Below, piece after piece: positions 26,376 to 35,849 of a stretch of DNA of 64,000 nucleotides. Each line of letters starts with the position of its first letter. Within the stretch, counting starts at the first letter, position 1. Both the position numbers and the translations under genes were made by a program. The stretch lies in the NCBI RefSeq assembly GCF_004614185.1, contig NZ_SPVF01000269.1, positions 1 to 64,000 on the forward strand, given 5' to 3'. Source of the stretch: Zemynaea arenosa. GTDB taxonomy: Bacteria > Pseudomonadota > Gammaproteobacteria > Burkholderiales > Burkholderiaceae_D. The notes beneath the pieces were generated by a model that was given only the letters and a program-made list of their open reading frames with translations, had not been told where the DNA came from and did not search any database.

Positions 26376-28265
26376 TCACGCCGCGCGCCCGATCTGCTCG
26401 GGCAGCGGCTGGCCGCGCGGGCTGCGCTCGGGGGTGACGAAGGCCAGGGCCTCCTCGTATGAGCGCAGGATCATGTCCATCTGCTTTTCGACGGACGACA
26501 GCTTGACCGCGTTCTCGTCGAACGGCAGGCGGACCGTCACCAGCAGCGCATGCGCCAGGTTGGCGCGCAGGTCGCGCACGTGGCCCAGCCACTGCTCGTA
26601 GTGCTCTTCCAGCGGATAGACCAGGAACACGGTGGACACCAGGTCCTCCTTTCCATCCGGCGTTTCCTGGTCGCCGCCGCCCATCGACAGGCTGCGCGCG
26701 TCGATGCGGGCGGCGCGCAGGGAGCGCACCAGCAGCTCGGCCAGCACGTCGTCCCGCTCATTGGCCAGGCCCGCGCACAGCACCACGGAATGGGCCGGCA
26801 CGTCCAGCGAGCCTTGCCAGCGGCCCAGGCGTTCCTCGCGCATCTTGCGCAGGTGCGCGCCCACGTTCGCATCGAGCAGCGACACCTGGCGGCGCCGGTT
26901 GCGCGGCCCGCTGTCGCAGACCGGCGCCAGCGTTTCCGCCAGCGCCACGATGGCGCCGCGCAGGCGGGCCTGCTGGATTTCTTCGATCCGGCCGCTGCGC
27001 CGTTCGGCCGTCGCCAGCGCGAGGCCCGGCAACAGGATCTGGTCGCAGTAGCGCGCGAAGCTGCACTTGCGCAGGAACTGGCGCGCATCGTGAATGATGG
27101 AATCCAGATCCGCCGCCAGCACGCGCTGGTAGAAGCGCTGCGAGCCGCTCACACTGGGCGCATCGCCGAACAGGATCGTGATCGGCTCCAGCGCCGGCAG
27201 GTGGCGCCCGGCCACCACGAGACACAGCGTGAGGGGCGTGGACAGCAGCAGGCCAACCGGACCCCACAGCGCGCCCCAGAAAATCGCGGAGACGATCACG
27301 CCCAGCGGCGATAGCCCGGAGCTGTGCCCGTACACCTTGGGCTCGATGATGTTGGCCACCGCCAGCTCCAGCGCCACGAATACCGCCATGCACACCAGCG
27401 GCAGCGTCCAGCCCGGATCGATGGCGGCCACGAACAGCGCGATGAACGCGCCTGCCGCCATCACGCCCAAATAGGGCACGAAGCGCAGCATGCCGGAGAG
27501 CGCGCCCCACAGCGCCGCATGCGGCACGCCAAGCCCCCACAGCACCACCGCCACCACGGTGCCGAAGGTGAGGTTGACGATGAACTGCGAGAAGAAGAAG
27601 CGGGACACGCCCTGCGCCGCATCGCCCAGGGTCTTGAGCGTGCGGCTGACCTCCGTCTGCCCCGCCAGCTGCACCACGCGGTCGCGCAGCGATTCATGCT
27701 CCAGCAGGATAAACACGAGCAGCACCAGCACCAGGCCCGCCTCGCCCAGCGGCCCCCACGCCACCGCGAACATCCAGGCCACGGCCTGGCGCGTGGAGAG
27801 GCCCGGCTGGCGGATCTCGACCGGAATCGGCTGGGTGCGGGCCGCAGCGGCGGACAGGCCCTGACGGGACTTGGCATCCGCCGACGGCGGCGTGAGCGCG
27901 GTCAGCTCGGCTTCCAGCCGCGCGAACGGCTTCTCGGTGATCTCGCGGACCTTCTCGACCTTGCTCTTGATGGCCGCGCGGTACTGGGGCAGGTCGCGCG
28001 TGACGGACACCAGCTGGGTCGCCAGGATCACGCTCACCGCCACCAGGCAGCTGCCCACCAGCAGCACCGACAGCAGGGTGGCCGGCAAGGCCTTGAGCCC
28101 GACCCGGTTGAAGCTGCGGATCAGCGGTGCGATGACCAGGCTGAGGATGGCCGCCAGCACCAGCGGCTGGAGCACGCCGCGCCCGTAGTAGAGCAGCGCC
28201 AGCACGCAGGTGGCGCTGACGATGAAGCTCGACGTGATGCGCTGCAGGGTACGGCGGTCGGACAT
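26376..28265 (-). CDS. AI-2E/YdiK-type membrane transporter with a ~250-residue C-terminal soluble domain
   Basis: A 629-residue inner-membrane protein. Residues ~10-370 are the AI-2E transporter family fold: two N-terminal helices, a cytosolic coiled stretch (KSKVEKVREITEKP), then six more helices with the PYLGVMAAGAFIAL and GLSPLGVIVSAIFWGALWGPVGLLLSTPL segments. The remaining ~250 residues are soluble and include VVLCAGLANERDDVLAELLVRSL, which resembles the start of a Rossmann or B12-binding-like domain. The family name comes from one member; the substrate here is unknown. ATG 28265 is chosen over a TTG 36 bp upstream. It is 93 bp downstream of tatC. Confidence 0.85.
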   Translation of the reverse strand: MSDRRTLQRITSSFIVSATCVLALLYYGRGVLQPLVLAAILSLVIAPLIRSFNRVGLKALPATLLSVLLVGSCLVAVSVILATQLVSVTRDLPQYRAAIKSKVEKVREITEKPFARLEAELTALTPPSADAKSRQGLSAAAARTQPIPVEIRQPGLSTRQAVAWMFAVAWGPLGEAGLVLVLLVFILLEHESLRDRVVQLAGQTEVSRTLKTLGDAAQGVSRFFFSQFIVNLTFGTVVAVVLWGLGVPHAALWGALSGMLRFVPYLGVMAAGAFIALFVAAIDPGWTLPLVCMAVFVALELAVANIIEPKVYGHSSGLSPLGVIVSAIFWGALWGPVGLLLSTPLTLCLVVAGRHLPALEPITILFGDAPSVSGSQRFYQRVLAADLDSIIHDARQFLRKCSFARYCDQILLPGLALATAERRSGRIEEIQQARLRGAIVALAETLAPVCDSGPRNRRRQVSLLDANVGAHLRKMREERLGRWQGSLDVPAHSVVLCAGLANERDDVLAELLVRSLRAARIDARSLSMGGGDQETPDGKEDLVSTVFLVYPLEEHYEQWLGHVRDLRANLAHALLVTVRLPFDENAVKLSSVEKQMDMILRSYEEALAFVTPERSPRGQPLPEQIGRAA

Positions 28266-28357
28266 GGACGGTAGGCGGGGACGCAAAATCTCGCTGGACA
28301 AAACGTCAATCTATCCGAAAGCGCGGCCGTGGGCAAACGCACGGGCCGCGGCGCGCG

Positions 28358-29122
28358 TCAGCTGGCTTCTTCCGGCGCCCGGGTGGCGCGCACGAAGATC
28401 GGCGCCATGATGATGCCCAGTTCGAAAAGGGCGCACATCGGCAGCGCCAGCGACAGCTGGCTGACCACGTCCGGCGGGGTGACGATGGCCGCGATCACGA
28501 AGGCGCCCACGATGGCGTAGGGCCGGATTTCCTTGAGCTTGGCCACGCTGACGATCCCCATGCGTACCAGGATCACGACCACCACCGGCACCTCGAAGGT
28601 GGCGCCGAAGGCCAGGCACATGGAGAGCACGAAGTCGAGATAGTTCTCGATGTCCGGCATAACGGCGATGGACGTCGGCGCAAAGTCCCCGATAAAGTGG
28701 AAGACCCGCCCGAACACGAAGAAATAGCAGAACGCCACCCCGCCGATGAACAGCAGCGAAGAGGACAGAACCAGCGGCAGCACCAGCCGCTTCTCGTGCG
28801 CGTACAGGCCGGGCGCCACGAAGGCCCAGATCTGGTAGAACACCCACGGCAGCGACAGCACGAAGGCGATCGCCAGCGTCACCTTCATCGGCACCAGGAA
28901 GGGCGCGATCACGCCGGTGGCGATCATCTTGGAGCCCGCGGGCAGCGCGGCCAGCATCGGCGCGGCCAGGATGTCGTAGATTTTCGCGGGGCCGGGGTAG
29001 ACCAGCAGGGCCACGCACACCACCAGGATGCCGAGGCAGGCGCGCACCAGCCGGTCGCGCAGCTCGATCAGGTGGGAGATGAAGGTTTCTTCGCCGCCGC
29101 TGGAATTCTGTTGGTCGGCCAT
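28358..29122 (-). CDS. tatC: Sec-independent protein translocase subunit TatC
   Basis: A 254-residue inner-membrane protein with six predicted helices. With TatB it recognises twin-arginine signal peptides. The N-terminal ETFISHLIELRDRL, the FVAPGLYAHEKRL loop with the Glu important for signal recognition, and the AFGATFEVPVVV segment are conserved TatC features. Its start overlaps the tatB stop by one base. It ends the mla-mur-his-tat minus-strand block. Confidence 0.97.
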   Translation of the reverse strand: MADQQNSSGGEETFISHLIELRDRLVRACLGILVVCVALLVYPGPAKIYDILAAPMLAALPAGSKMIATGVIAPFLVPMKVTLAIAFVLSLPWVFYQIWAFVAPGLYAHEKRLVLPLVLSSSLLFIGGVAFCYFFVFGRVFHFIGDFAPTSIAVMPDIENYLDFVLSMCLAFGATFEVPVVVVILVRMGIVSVAKLKEIRPYAIVGAFVIAAIVTPPDVVSQLSLALPMCALFELGIIMAPIFVRATRAPEEAS

Positions 29123-29607
29123 CAGAAGAATGAAACTTTCGAGGAGGAGCCCGGCCGGAATTTCTTGACGCGTGCCGCACCGGACATGACATGCGCCTTG
29201 CCGCCGTGGCGGCTCTTGTACCAGGCCGGAATGGCCGAGCTGCGCACCAGCTTCTTGCGCCGGAACTCCTTGGCCTTGCGCTCAACGCTTTCCACCGTGG
29301 CCGGGCCGCGCGCTTCGCTGCTGTGGCCATGCCAGGCGGCATTGACGTCGTCCAGGTTCTGCTGGATGGTGTTTTCCACATCCGACTTGAACTGCTGGGC
29401 CGTTTCGCTGACTTCCTTCTGCAGGTTGCGCAGCTCTTCCAGCTCCATCTCGCGCGAGACTTCGGACTTTACGTCATGCAGGTAGCGCTGGGCGCGGCCG
29501 TACAGCGTCCCGGCCATGCGCGCCACCTTGGGCAGGCGCTCGGGGCCGATGACGACAAGGGCAACCACGCCGATGATGGCGAGTTTCGAAAGGCCAAGAT
29601 CGATCAT
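29122..29607 (-). CDS. tatB: Sec-independent protein translocase subunit TatB
   Basis: A 161-residue protein with one N-terminal membrane helix, then the TatA/B hinge and amphipathic helix (GPERLPKVARMAGTL, residues ~21-35). The MIDLGLSKLAIIGVVALVVIG start has the Glu-containing GPERLP that separates TatB from TatA. A long coiled and basic C-terminus follows. It would form the receptor complex with TatC. It lies 44 bp after tatA and overlaps tatC by one base. Confidence 0.95.
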   Translation of the reverse strand: MIDLGLSKLAIIGVVALVVIGPERLPKVARMAGTLYGRAQRYLHDVKSEVSREMELEELRNLQKEVSETAQQFKSDVENTIQQNLDDVNAAWHGHSSEARGPATVESVERKAKEFRRKKLVRSSAIPAWYKSRHGGKAHVMSGAARVKKFRPGSSSKVSFF

Positions 29608-29651
29608 TGCGGGTCAGGCATCACCGCCGTAAGCCTGGAAGCGAGCACGGC

Positions 29652-29891
29652 TCAGAGCTTCGATTTGTCGCGTGCTTCCACGTCGATGGTGGTCTTGTCC
29701 ACGCTCACTTGCGAGGGGGGAATCGGCTGGGCCGGTGCGTTCGGATTCTCTTCATCGCCCTTCACGCCGTCCTTGAAGCCCTTGACGGCCTTGCCGAGGT
29801 CGGAACCGATGTTGCCGAGCTTTTTGGTGCCGAAAATCAGCATCACCACAACCAGCACGATCAGCCAGTGCCAAATACTCATCGAACCCAT
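29652..29891 (-). CDS. tatA: Twin-arginine translocase subunit TatA
   Basis: A 79-residue protein with one N-terminal helix, the [23 protein letters not shown] hinge and amphipathic helix that define TatA, and an acidic, Pro-rich tail. It oligomerises to form the Tat pore. Three in-frame ATGs lie close together; 29891 is best, as AAGGAG is 6 bp upstream. The 76 bp between the HIT gene end and this start is the only sizeable gap in the tail of the cluster. Confidence 0.94.
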   Translation of the reverse strand: MGSMSIWHWLIVLVVVMLIFGTKKLGNIGSDLGKAVKGFKDGVKGDEENPNAPAQPIPPSQVSVDKTTIDVEARDKSKL

Positions 29892-29967
29892 CATTATCTC
29901 CTTGCGCAGCGGGAAGGCCGCCGAATAACCGTCAGTATACCCTTGGTGGGGTCGCTCACTGCAATAT

Positions 29968-30339
29968 TCAATGCTGGCCACGCCATGGGCGCGGGCCACC
30001 GTAGAGGTGCAGATGCAGGTGGTAAACCTCCTGTCCGCCATCGGGCCCGCTATTGATGAGCGTCTTGAAGCCGCCGGTCGGGTTGCCCTGGGCGTCGTAC
30101 TTCACCTCGATGCCATGGTCGTGCGCCAGCCTGGGCACCAGCGCCAGCATCTTGCCCAGCACGTCGTGGTGCGCCGGTTCGGCCTCGGACAGGGTGGCGA
30201 TGTGCATCTTCGGAATGATCAGCAGGTGCACCGGGGCCGCCGGGTTGATGTCCTTGAAGGCCAACAGGTCGTCGTCTTCGTACACGATGGACGACGGAAT
30301 CTTGCGGGAGGCGATCTTGCAGAACAGGCAGTTATCCAT
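29968..30339 (-). CDS. HIT-family (HinT-like) nucleotide hydrolase
   Basis: A 123-residue histidine triad protein. The N-terminal [19 protein letters not shown] and the C-terminal HLHLHLYGG (residues ~107-115) with the HxHxH catalytic triad are diagnostic. HinT-type enzymes hydrolyse phosphoramidates of AMP and lysyl-AMP. It starts 12 bp after hisE and precedes tatA. Its presence between his and tat genes is common in betaproteobacteria and does not by itself imply a role in histidine synthesis. Confidence 0.93.
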   Translation of the reverse strand: MDNCLFCKIASRKIPSSIVYEDDDLLAFKDINPAAPVHLLIIPKMHIATLSEAEPAHHDVLGKMLALVPRLAHDHGIEVKYDAQGNPTGGFKTLINSGPDGGQEVYHLHLHLYGGPRPWRGQH

Positions 30340-30351
30340 TTGGCTGGTTCC

Positions 30352-30723
30352 TTAGCGCTTGTCCGATTCGTGGGCGTCGCGCAGCACGTCCTTGCGGGCG
30401 GCCTTTTCCTCGATGCCCGAGGTGCCCGCCCGGCGGTCCAGCTCGTCCATCACCTGCTGCGGCGTGATGCCGAACTGCGCCAGCATGATGAGCGAATGGA
30501 ACCACAGGTCGGCGGTCTCGTAGATCACGCCGGAGACGTCGCCGGACACGCGTGCATCCTTGGCGGCCATCACGGTCTCGGTGGCTTCTTCGCCGATCTT
30601 CTTGAGGATGGCGTCGTCGCCCTTGGCGAACAGGCGCGAGACGTAGGAGGTATCGGGATTGCCGCCGCTGTCCAGCTTGCGCGTCTCGATGGTCGCGGCC
30701 AGGCGGTTGAAGGTGTCGCTCAT
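30352..30723 (-). CDS. hisE: Phosphoribosyl-ATP pyrophosphohydrolase HisE
   Basis: A 123-residue all-alpha MazG-like enzyme that converts PR-ATP to PR-AMP, step 2 of histidine synthesis. The helices carry [16 protein letters not shown] with the metal-binding Glu residues and [14 protein letters not shown]. HisE and HisI are separate proteins here, unlike the fused enzyme of enterobacteria. The start ATG overlaps the hisI stop by 4 bp (ATGA). The C-terminus (RDAHESDKR) is slightly longer than usual. Confidence 0.96.
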   Translation of the reverse strand: MSDTFNRLAATIETRKLDSGGNPDTSYVSRLFAKGDDAILKKIGEEATETVMAAKDARVSGDVSGVIYETADLWFHSLIMLAQFGITPQQVMDELDRRAGTSGIEEKAARKDVLRDAHESDKR

Positions 30724-31124
30724 GAGGGTTTCGATTTCGAATAGATGGTGTCCGGGTCCTGCAGTACCGGCTCGACGGTCTGCCAGTCCCCGTTTTCGTA
30801 TTTCTGGAAGAAGCAGGAATGGCGCCCGGTGTGGCAGGCGATGCCGCCCTTCTGCTCGATCTTGAGCAGCACCACGTCCTCGTCGCAGTCCAGCCGGATC
30901 TCGCGCACGGTCTGCACGTGGCCGGACTCCTCGCCCTTGTGCCACAGCTTCTTGCGCGAGCGGCTCCAGTACACCGCCTCACCGGTGGCCACGGTGCGCT
31001 CCAGCGCCTCGCGGTTCATCCAGGCGAACATCAGGATGTCGCCGGTGGCCGCTTCCTGCGCGATCACCGGCACGAGGCCATGCTCGTCCCACTTGATCTT
31101 CTTGAGCCAGGCGGAGGTGGTCAT
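30720..31124 (-). CDS. hisI: Phosphoribosyl-AMP cyclohydrolase HisI
   Basis: A 134-residue cytosolic enzyme opening the adenine ring of PR-AMP (step 3). The metal-binding region [28 protein letters not shown] holds the conserved Asp and Cys residues; the [10 protein letters not shown] and [18 protein letters not shown] segments are also family signatures. The start overlaps hisF by 4 bp and the stop overlaps hisE by 4 bp, so translation is coupled on both sides. Confidence 0.96.
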   Translation of the reverse strand: MTTSAWLKKIKWDEHGLVPVIAQEAATGDILMFAWMNREALERTVATGEAVYWSRSRKKLWHKGEESGHVQTVREIRLDCDEDVVLLKIEQKGGIACHTGRHSCFFQKYENGDWQTVEPVLQDPDTIYSKSKPS

Positions 31125-31888
31125 GCGCCCTCCATCCGCATCGGGATGCCCTGCGCGGCCATGAAGCGCTTGGCTTCCTGCACCGTGTGCTTCCCGAAGT
31201 GGAAGATGCTGGCCGCGAGCACCGCGTCCGCGTGGCCTATCTTGACACCGTCGGCCAGGTCCTGCAGGCCGCCCACGCCGCCGGAGGCGATCACGGGGAT
31301 GTTCACCGCATCCGACACGGCGCGCGTCAGGCCCAGGTCGAAGCCCGAACGGGTGCCGTCCTTGTCCATACTGGTGAGGAGTATCTCGCCCGCCCCCAGC
31401 GATTCGATCTTGCGTGCCCACTCGACCGCATCCAGGCCCGTGTTGTTGCGGCCACCGTGGGTGAAGACTTCCCACTTGCCGGGCGCCGTCTGCTTGGCGT
31501 CGATGGCGACCACGATGCACTGCGAGCCATGCTTCTGCGAGGCGTCGAACACCAGTTGCGGGTTGGTGACGGCGCTGGTGTTCATGGAGACCTTGTCCGC
31601 GCCCGCGTTCAGCAGGCGGCGCACATCTTCCACCTTGCGCACGCCGCCGCCCACGGTCAGCGGGATGAAGACCTTGGACGCCACCGCCTCGATGATGTGC
31701 AGGATCAGGTCCCGGCCATCTGAGGACGCGGTGATGTCGAGGAAGGTGATTTCGTCCGCACCCTGCTCGTCATAGCGGGCCGCGATTTCGACCGGATCGC
31801 CGGCGTCGCGCAGCTCGGTGAAGTTGACGCCCTTGACCACGCGGCCATCGGTCACGTCCAGGCAGGGGATGATGCGTTTGGCGAGCAT
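31121..31888 (-). CDS. hisF: Imidazole glycerol phosphate synthase, cyclase subunit HisF
   Basis: A 255-residue TIM barrel that uses ammonia from HisH to convert PRFAR to IGP and AICAR. The N-terminal [20 protein letters not shown] (catalytic Asp11), the [14 protein letters not shown] phosphate loop, [10 protein letters not shown] (catalytic Asp130 equivalent) and [12 protein letters not shown] are all intact. It starts 8 bp after hisA and overlaps hisI by 4 bp. Confidence 0.97.
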   Translation of the reverse strand: MLAKRIIPCLDVTDGRVVKGVNFTELRDAGDPVEIAARYDEQGADEITFLDITASSDGRDLILHIIEAVASKVFIPLTVGGGVRKVEDVRRLLNAGADKVSMNTSAVTNPQLVFDASQKHGSQCIVVAIDAKQTAPGKWEVFTHGGRNNTGLDAVEWARKIESLGAGEILLTSMDKDGTRSGFDLGLTRAVSDAVNIPVIASGGVGGLQDLADGVKIGHADAVLAASIFHFGKHTVQEAKRFMAAQGIPMRMEGA

Positions 31889-31896
31889 TCTCTGTC

Positions 31897-32667
31897 TTAC
31901 GCTTCCGCGGTCAGTTCGTCCGCACGGTCCTGCGCCTGCGCGAGATTGAGCGTGCCTTCGTAGATCGAGCGGCCGCAGATCACGCCTTCGATGCCTTCGT
32001 CTTCCACCGCGCACAGGGCTTCCACGTCCTTGATGGTGTGGACGCCGCCGGAGGCGATGATCGGCACGCGCACCGAGCGCGCCAGCTTGACCGTGGCGTC
32101 GATGTTCACGCCGCCCATCATGCCGTCGCGGCCGATGTCGGTGTAGACGATGGACTCCACGCCGTACTGCTCGAACTTCTGCGCCAGGTCGATCACCTCG
32201 TGGCCGGACATCTTGGACCAGCCATCGGTGGCGACCTTGCCGTCCTTGGCATCCAGGCCGACGATGATGGAGCCCGGGAAAGCGCCGCAGGCGTCGTGCA
32301 GGAAGCCGGGATTTTTCACCGCCGCGGTGCCGACGATGATGTAGGTGATGCCGTCATCGAGATAGCGCTCGATGGTGTCCAGGTCGCGGATGCCGCCGCC
32401 CAGCTGCACGGGGATCTCCTCGATGTCGTTCTCTTCGGCGTACGACTGCACCACCTGCAGGATGGACTTCACGGCCGCCTCGTTCTTCGGCTTGCCCGCG
32501 AACGCGCCGTTCAGGTCCACCAGGTGCAGGCGGCGGGCGCCCTGCTTGAGCCAATGCAGCGCCATTTCGGCGGGGTCTTCGGAGAAGACGGTGGCATTTT
32601 CCATGTCGCCCTGTTTCAGGCGAACGCAATGACCGTCCTTGAGGTCGATGGCAGGAATGAGCAGCAT
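31897..32667 (-). CDS. hisA: ProFAR isomerase HisA
   Basis: A 256-residue TIM barrel that isomerises ProFAR to PRFAR. The start [17 protein letters not shown] contains the catalytic Asp, and [14 protein letters not shown] holds the second active-site Asp and part of a phosphate-binding loop; the half-barrel symmetry with HisF is visible. It lies 5 bp after hisH. A slight internal insertion ([19 protein letters not shown]) is typical of betaproteobacterial HisA. Confidence 0.97.
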   Translation of the reverse strand: MLLIPAIDLKDGHCVRLKQGDMENATVFSEDPAEMALHWLKQGARRLHLVDLNGAFAGKPKNEAAVKSILQVVQSYAEENDIEEIPVQLGGGIRDLDTIERYLDDGITYIIVGTAAVKNPGFLHDACGAFPGSIIVGLDAKDGKVATDGWSKMSGHEVIDLAQKFEQYGVESIVYTDIGRDGMMGGVNIDATVKLARSVRVPIIASGGVHTIKDVEALCAVEDEGIEGVICGRSIYEGTLNLAQAQDRADELTAEA

Positions 32668-32672
32668 GATGG

Positions 32673-33317
32673 TCAGGGGTTCCAGTGAACGAAGTTTTTG
32701 TACAACGTGAGGCCGGCCTTGGCACTCTTCTCGGGGTGGAATTGGGTGGCGACGATGTTCCCGTGCGCGACCGCGCAGCAGAACATGCCGCCGTAATCGG
32801 TCTCGCCGATCACGTCATTCGGATCGGCGGGCTGCGCATAGTAGCTGTGCACGAAGTAGAAGTAGGCGTCGTCCTGCAGGCCTTCCCACAGCGGATGCGC
32901 ACGGCTCTGGTGCACGCGGTTCCAGCCCATCTGCGGGACCTTGAAACGCGAGCCGTCCGGCTGCGTGCGGCCTTCGAGCTGGAAGCGCACCACGCGGCCG
33001 GGCAAGAGGCCCAGGCCGCGCGTACCGCCGCCTTCTTCGCTTTCGTCGAACAGCATCTGCTCGCCGACGCACACGCCCATCATGGGCTTTTGTTTTGCGG
33101 CCTTGAGCAGCGCATCTTCGACGCCGGAGGCGCGCAGGGAGGCCATGCAGTCGCGCATGGCGCCCTGGCCCGGCAGGACGATGCGGTCCGCGCTGTCGAT
33201 ATCGGCAACTATGCCGGAGATCAGCACGTCCGCCTCGGGTGCGACTGCGCGCAGGGCTTGCGCCACCGAGCGCAAATTCCCCATGCCGTAGTCGACTACT
33301 ACTATCTTGTTGGTCAT
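32673..33317 (-). CDS. hisH: Imidazole glycerol phosphate synthase, glutaminase subunit HisH
   Basis: A 214-residue class I glutamine amidotransferase that supplies ammonia to HisF. The nucleophile elbow is GVCVGEQML (usually G-CLGMQ-), with the His-Glu pair in TQFHPEKS near the C-terminus. The replacement of Met by Glu after the elbow Gly is a common betaproteobacterial variant and leaves the triad complete. The N-terminus [17 protein letters not shown] is standard. It sits 22 bp after hisB. Confidence 0.95.
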   Translation of the reverse strand: MTNKIVVVDYGMGNLRSVAQALRAVAPEADVLISGIVADIDSADRIVLPGQGAMRDCMASLRASGVEDALLKAAKQKPMMGVCVGEQMLFDESEEGGGTRGLGLLPGRVVRFQLEGRTQPDGSRFKVPQMGWNRVHQSRAHPLWEGLQDDAYFYFVHSYYAQPADPNDVIGETDYGGMFCCAVAHGNIVATQFHPEKSAKAGLTLYKNFVHWNP

Positions 33318-33339
33318 CGCAGTGGGCGTGAGATCAGAG

Positions 33340-33930
33340 TTACAGGGCGCCCTTGGTCGACGGGATGGTGCCGGCGGCGCGCGCGTCGAGCTCGGACGCC
33401 ATGCGCAGCGCGCGGCCGAAGGCCTTGAACACCGTCTCGCACTGGTGGTGCGCGTTGGTGCCGCGCAGATTATCGATGTGCAGTGTGACACCCGCGTGAT
33501 TGACGAAGCCGCGGAAGAATTCCAGCGTCAGGTCCACGTCGAAGGTGCCGATCATGGCGCGGGTCCAGGGCACGTGCATCTCGATGCCCGGGCGGCCGGA
33601 AAAGTCGATCACTACGCGCGAAAGCGCCTCGTCCAGCGGCACGTAGGCATGGCCATAGCGGCGGATGCCCTTCTTGTCGCCGATCGCCTTGGCCACCGCC
33701 ATGCCGAGTGTGATGCCGGTGTCTTCGACGGTGTGGTGCGCGTCGATGTGCAGGTCGCCGTTGGCTTCCACTTCCAGGTCGATCAGCCCGTGGCGGGCGA
33801 TCTGGTCCAGCATGTGGTCCAGGAAGGGCACGCCGGTATTGAGCTTCTGCTGGCCGGTGCCGTCCAGGTTGAGGGCGACGCGGATCTGCGTCTCGGAGGT
33901 ATTGCGCGTGATGTCGGCGGTGCGGTTCAT
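33340..33930 (-). CDS. hisB: Imidazoleglycerol-phosphate dehydratase HisB
   Basis: A 196-residue monofunctional dehydratase (step 6). Metal-binding motifs [13 protein letters not shown] and [11 protein letters not shown] in the first half and their pseudo-repeat [14 protein letters not shown] / [15 protein letters not shown] in the second half are intact. There is no HisN phosphatase domain fused, unlike enterobacterial HisB. Its ATG overlaps the hisC stop by 4 bp. Confidence 0.97.
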   Translation of the reverse strand: MNRTADITRNTSETQIRVALNLDGTGQQKLNTGVPFLDHMLDQIARHGLIDLEVEANGDLHIDAHHTVEDTGITLGMAVAKAIGDKKGIRRYGHAYVPLDEALSRVVIDFSGRPGIEMHVPWTRAMIGTFDVDLTLEFFRGFVNHAGVTLHIDNLRGTNAHHQCETVFKAFGRALRMASELDARAAGTIPSTKGAL

Positions 33931-35021
33931 GATTGGTCCGGGGCTTGGAGGGCGGAGAGGAAGGCCGCGTTCTCCTCGGGAGTGCTGACAGTCACGCGGA
34001 TGCAGTTGGTCAGCAACGGATGCATTTTACTTAAATTTTTCGCGAGTATCCGATTTGCCAGCAACTTCGCGGTGGCCCGCTCGGCGTCCGGCACGCGGAA
34101 CAGGATGAAGTTGCCAGCGGCGGGGAACACGGTGGCCCCCGGCAGCTCCGCCAGCGCGGCGGCCAGTTTCGGGCGCTCGGCGTTGATGGCGCGGGCTTGG
34201 GCGTTCAACTCTTCCAGGTGGTCCAGGGCGAAGGCGGCGGCCGTCTGGGTCAGGATGTTGACGTTGTAGGGCGGGCGCACCTTGTCGAATTCGGCCAGCA
34301 GCTGCGGCGCGGCGCTCATGTAGCCGAGGCGGATGCCGGCGAGGCCCAGCTTGGACAGCGTGCGCATCACGATCAGGTTCGGGTAGCGCGGCAGGCGGCC
34401 CATGTAGCTCGTTTGCGCGAAGGGCTCGTAGGCTTCGTCCACCACGCACAGACCGGTGTCGCCCAGCGCCTCGATGACGGCGTTGACGTCGGCCTTGTCG
34501 AACAGGTTGCCGGTCGGGTTGTTGGGGTAGGCCAGGAAGACCACGGCGGGCTTGTGCTCTTCGATCGCCTTGAGCATCGCATCGCGATCGAGGCTGAAGT
34601 CTTCCTTCAGCGGCACGCCCACGAAGTCCGCACCCGCGTACTGGGCGGAGCGCTGGTACATCACAAAGGAGGGCACCGGCGCCATGACCACGGTGCGCTG
34701 GCCGGGCTTGGTGACGGCGGTGATGACGATGGAGATCAGTTCGTCCGACCCGTTGCCGAGCATGACGTCGTAGCCCGCCGGGATGCCCAGCTTGGCGCAC
34801 ACCTTGGCGCGCAGCTCATTCGGCGAGGGCACCGGGTAGCGGTTCAGCATCGCGTTGGCCAGGCGGTGCGCCAGTTCGTCGCGCAGGAGGCCGGACAGCT
34901 CGTAAGGGTTCTCCATCTGGTCCAGCCGGATGAAGCCCACATTGTCCGCCACATGGTAGCTGCTCAAGGCGCGGACATCGGGACGGATGGTGTTGGCGAT
35001 CAGTTGGTCGAAGTTCGACAT
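33927..35021 (-). CDS. hisC: Histidinol-phosphate aminotransferase HisC
   Basis: A 364-residue PLP enzyme of fold type I making histidinol phosphate (step 7). The PLP Lys lies in [16 protein letters not shown], preceded by [11 protein letters not shown] and the [10 protein letters not shown] signature. Its start is 2 bp from the DNA methyltransferase stop and its end overlaps hisB by 4 bp. A short AT-rich patch near the 3' end (TTTTACTTAAATTTTTCGCG at 34025-34044) encodes NLSKMH and stands out from the GC-rich surroundings. Confidence 0.96.
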   Translation of the reverse strand: MSNFDQLIANTIRPDVRALSSYHVADNVGFIRLDQMENPYELSGLLRDELAHRLANAMLNRYPVPSPNELRAKVCAKLGIPAGYDVMLGNGSDELISIVITAVTKPGQRTVVMAPVPSFVMYQRSAQYAGADFVGVPLKEDFSLDRDAMLKAIEEHKPAVVFLAYPNNPTGNLFDKADVNAVIEALGDTGLCVVDEAYEPFAQTSYMGRLPRYPNLIVMRTLSKLGLAGIRLGYMSAAPQLLAEFDKVRPPYNVNILTQTAAAFALDHLEELNAQARAINAERPKLAAALAELPGATVFPAAGNFILFRVPDAERATAKLLANRILAKNLSKMHPLLTNCIRVTVSTPEENAAFLSALQAPDQS

Positions 35022-35023
35022 CG

Positions 35024-35836
35024 TTATTCCTGGAGTGCAGGGGCCTTGCGGCCCGGTTTGCGTTTGGGTGCCTTGGCGTCTGCCGCGGGTTCGGCCAGGC
35101 GCGCCTCGATGATCTCGCAGTACGCCGGATTCAGCTCGAAGCCGACGAAATTGCGCCCGCAGCGCTGGGCCGCCACGGCCGTGGTGCCGCTGCCCATGAA
35201 CAGGTCCAGCACCGTGCCGCCAGGTGGGCAGCTGGCCTTGACCATGCGCTCGATGATCTCCAGCGGCTTCTGGGTCGGATGGTCGACGCGCTCCGAATGC
35301 TCACGGTGCAGACGCGAGACGCTCCACAGGTCCTTGGGGTTGTAGCCCACTTCCAGCCACTTGGCGCCGACGAAGATGGAGCGCGAGCGCGCCTTCTTGG
35401 TCTCGGCGTCGTAGGGGATGCGGACGGCATCCAGGTCGAAGTAATAGTCCTTGCGGTTGACGAAAAAGCCGACCGTGTCATGCACGCTGGTGAAGCTGCG
35501 CGTGCTGCCGCCCATCGAGGGCACGCGGCGGTCCCAGATGATCTCGTTCATCATCGTCATGCGCTGCTTGAGCATCACGAAGATCTCCGGCGAGAAGCGC
35601 CAGGTGAGGAAGATATACAGGCTGCCGTTGGGCTTCAGCTTGGGCAGCGCGGCATCCACCCACTGCTCGGTCCAGGCCAGGTAGTCGGCCACGGTCTGCT
35701 GGTCCGAGGCGTTGCCGTAGTCCTTGCCCAGGTTGTAGGGCGGGTCGGTCAGGATCAAGTCGATCGAGCCGTCTGGAATGCGGGCGATGCCTTCCAGCGC
35801 GTCCTCGCAGAAGACCCGGTTCAGCCAGGTGGTCAT
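35024..35836 (-). CDS. Beta-class DNA (adenine-N6 or cytosine-N4) methyltransferase inside the his operon
   Basis: A 270-residue SAM-dependent amino-methyltransferase. The catalytic motif IV, DPPY, comes first (residues 31-34), and the SAM-binding motif FMGSGTT comes last (213-219). That order defines the beta group, which includes CcrM. The region between them (100-180) would be the target-recognition part. The Lys/Arg/Pro-rich C-terminal tail could add DNA affinity. No restriction endonuclease is nearby, so this is an orphan methylase by context. It lies 13 bp after hisD and 2 bp before hisC, in the same orientation, and must share their transcript. Recognition site unknown. Confidence 0.9.
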   Translation of the reverse strand: MTTWLNRVFCEDALEGIARIPDGSIDLILTDPPYNLGKDYGNASDQQTVADYLAWTEQWVDAALPKLKPNGSLYIFLTWRFSPEIFVMLKQRMTMMNEIIWDRRVPSMGGSTRSFTSVHDTVGFFVNRKDYYFDLDAVRIPYDAETKKARSRSIFVGAKWLEVGYNPKDLWSVSRLHREHSERVDHPTQKPLEIIERMVKASCPPGGTVLDLFMGSGTTAVAAQRCGRNFVGFELNPAYCEIIEARLAEPAADAKAPKRKPGRKAPALQE

Positions 35837-35849
35837 GGGCGCGCGTCCC

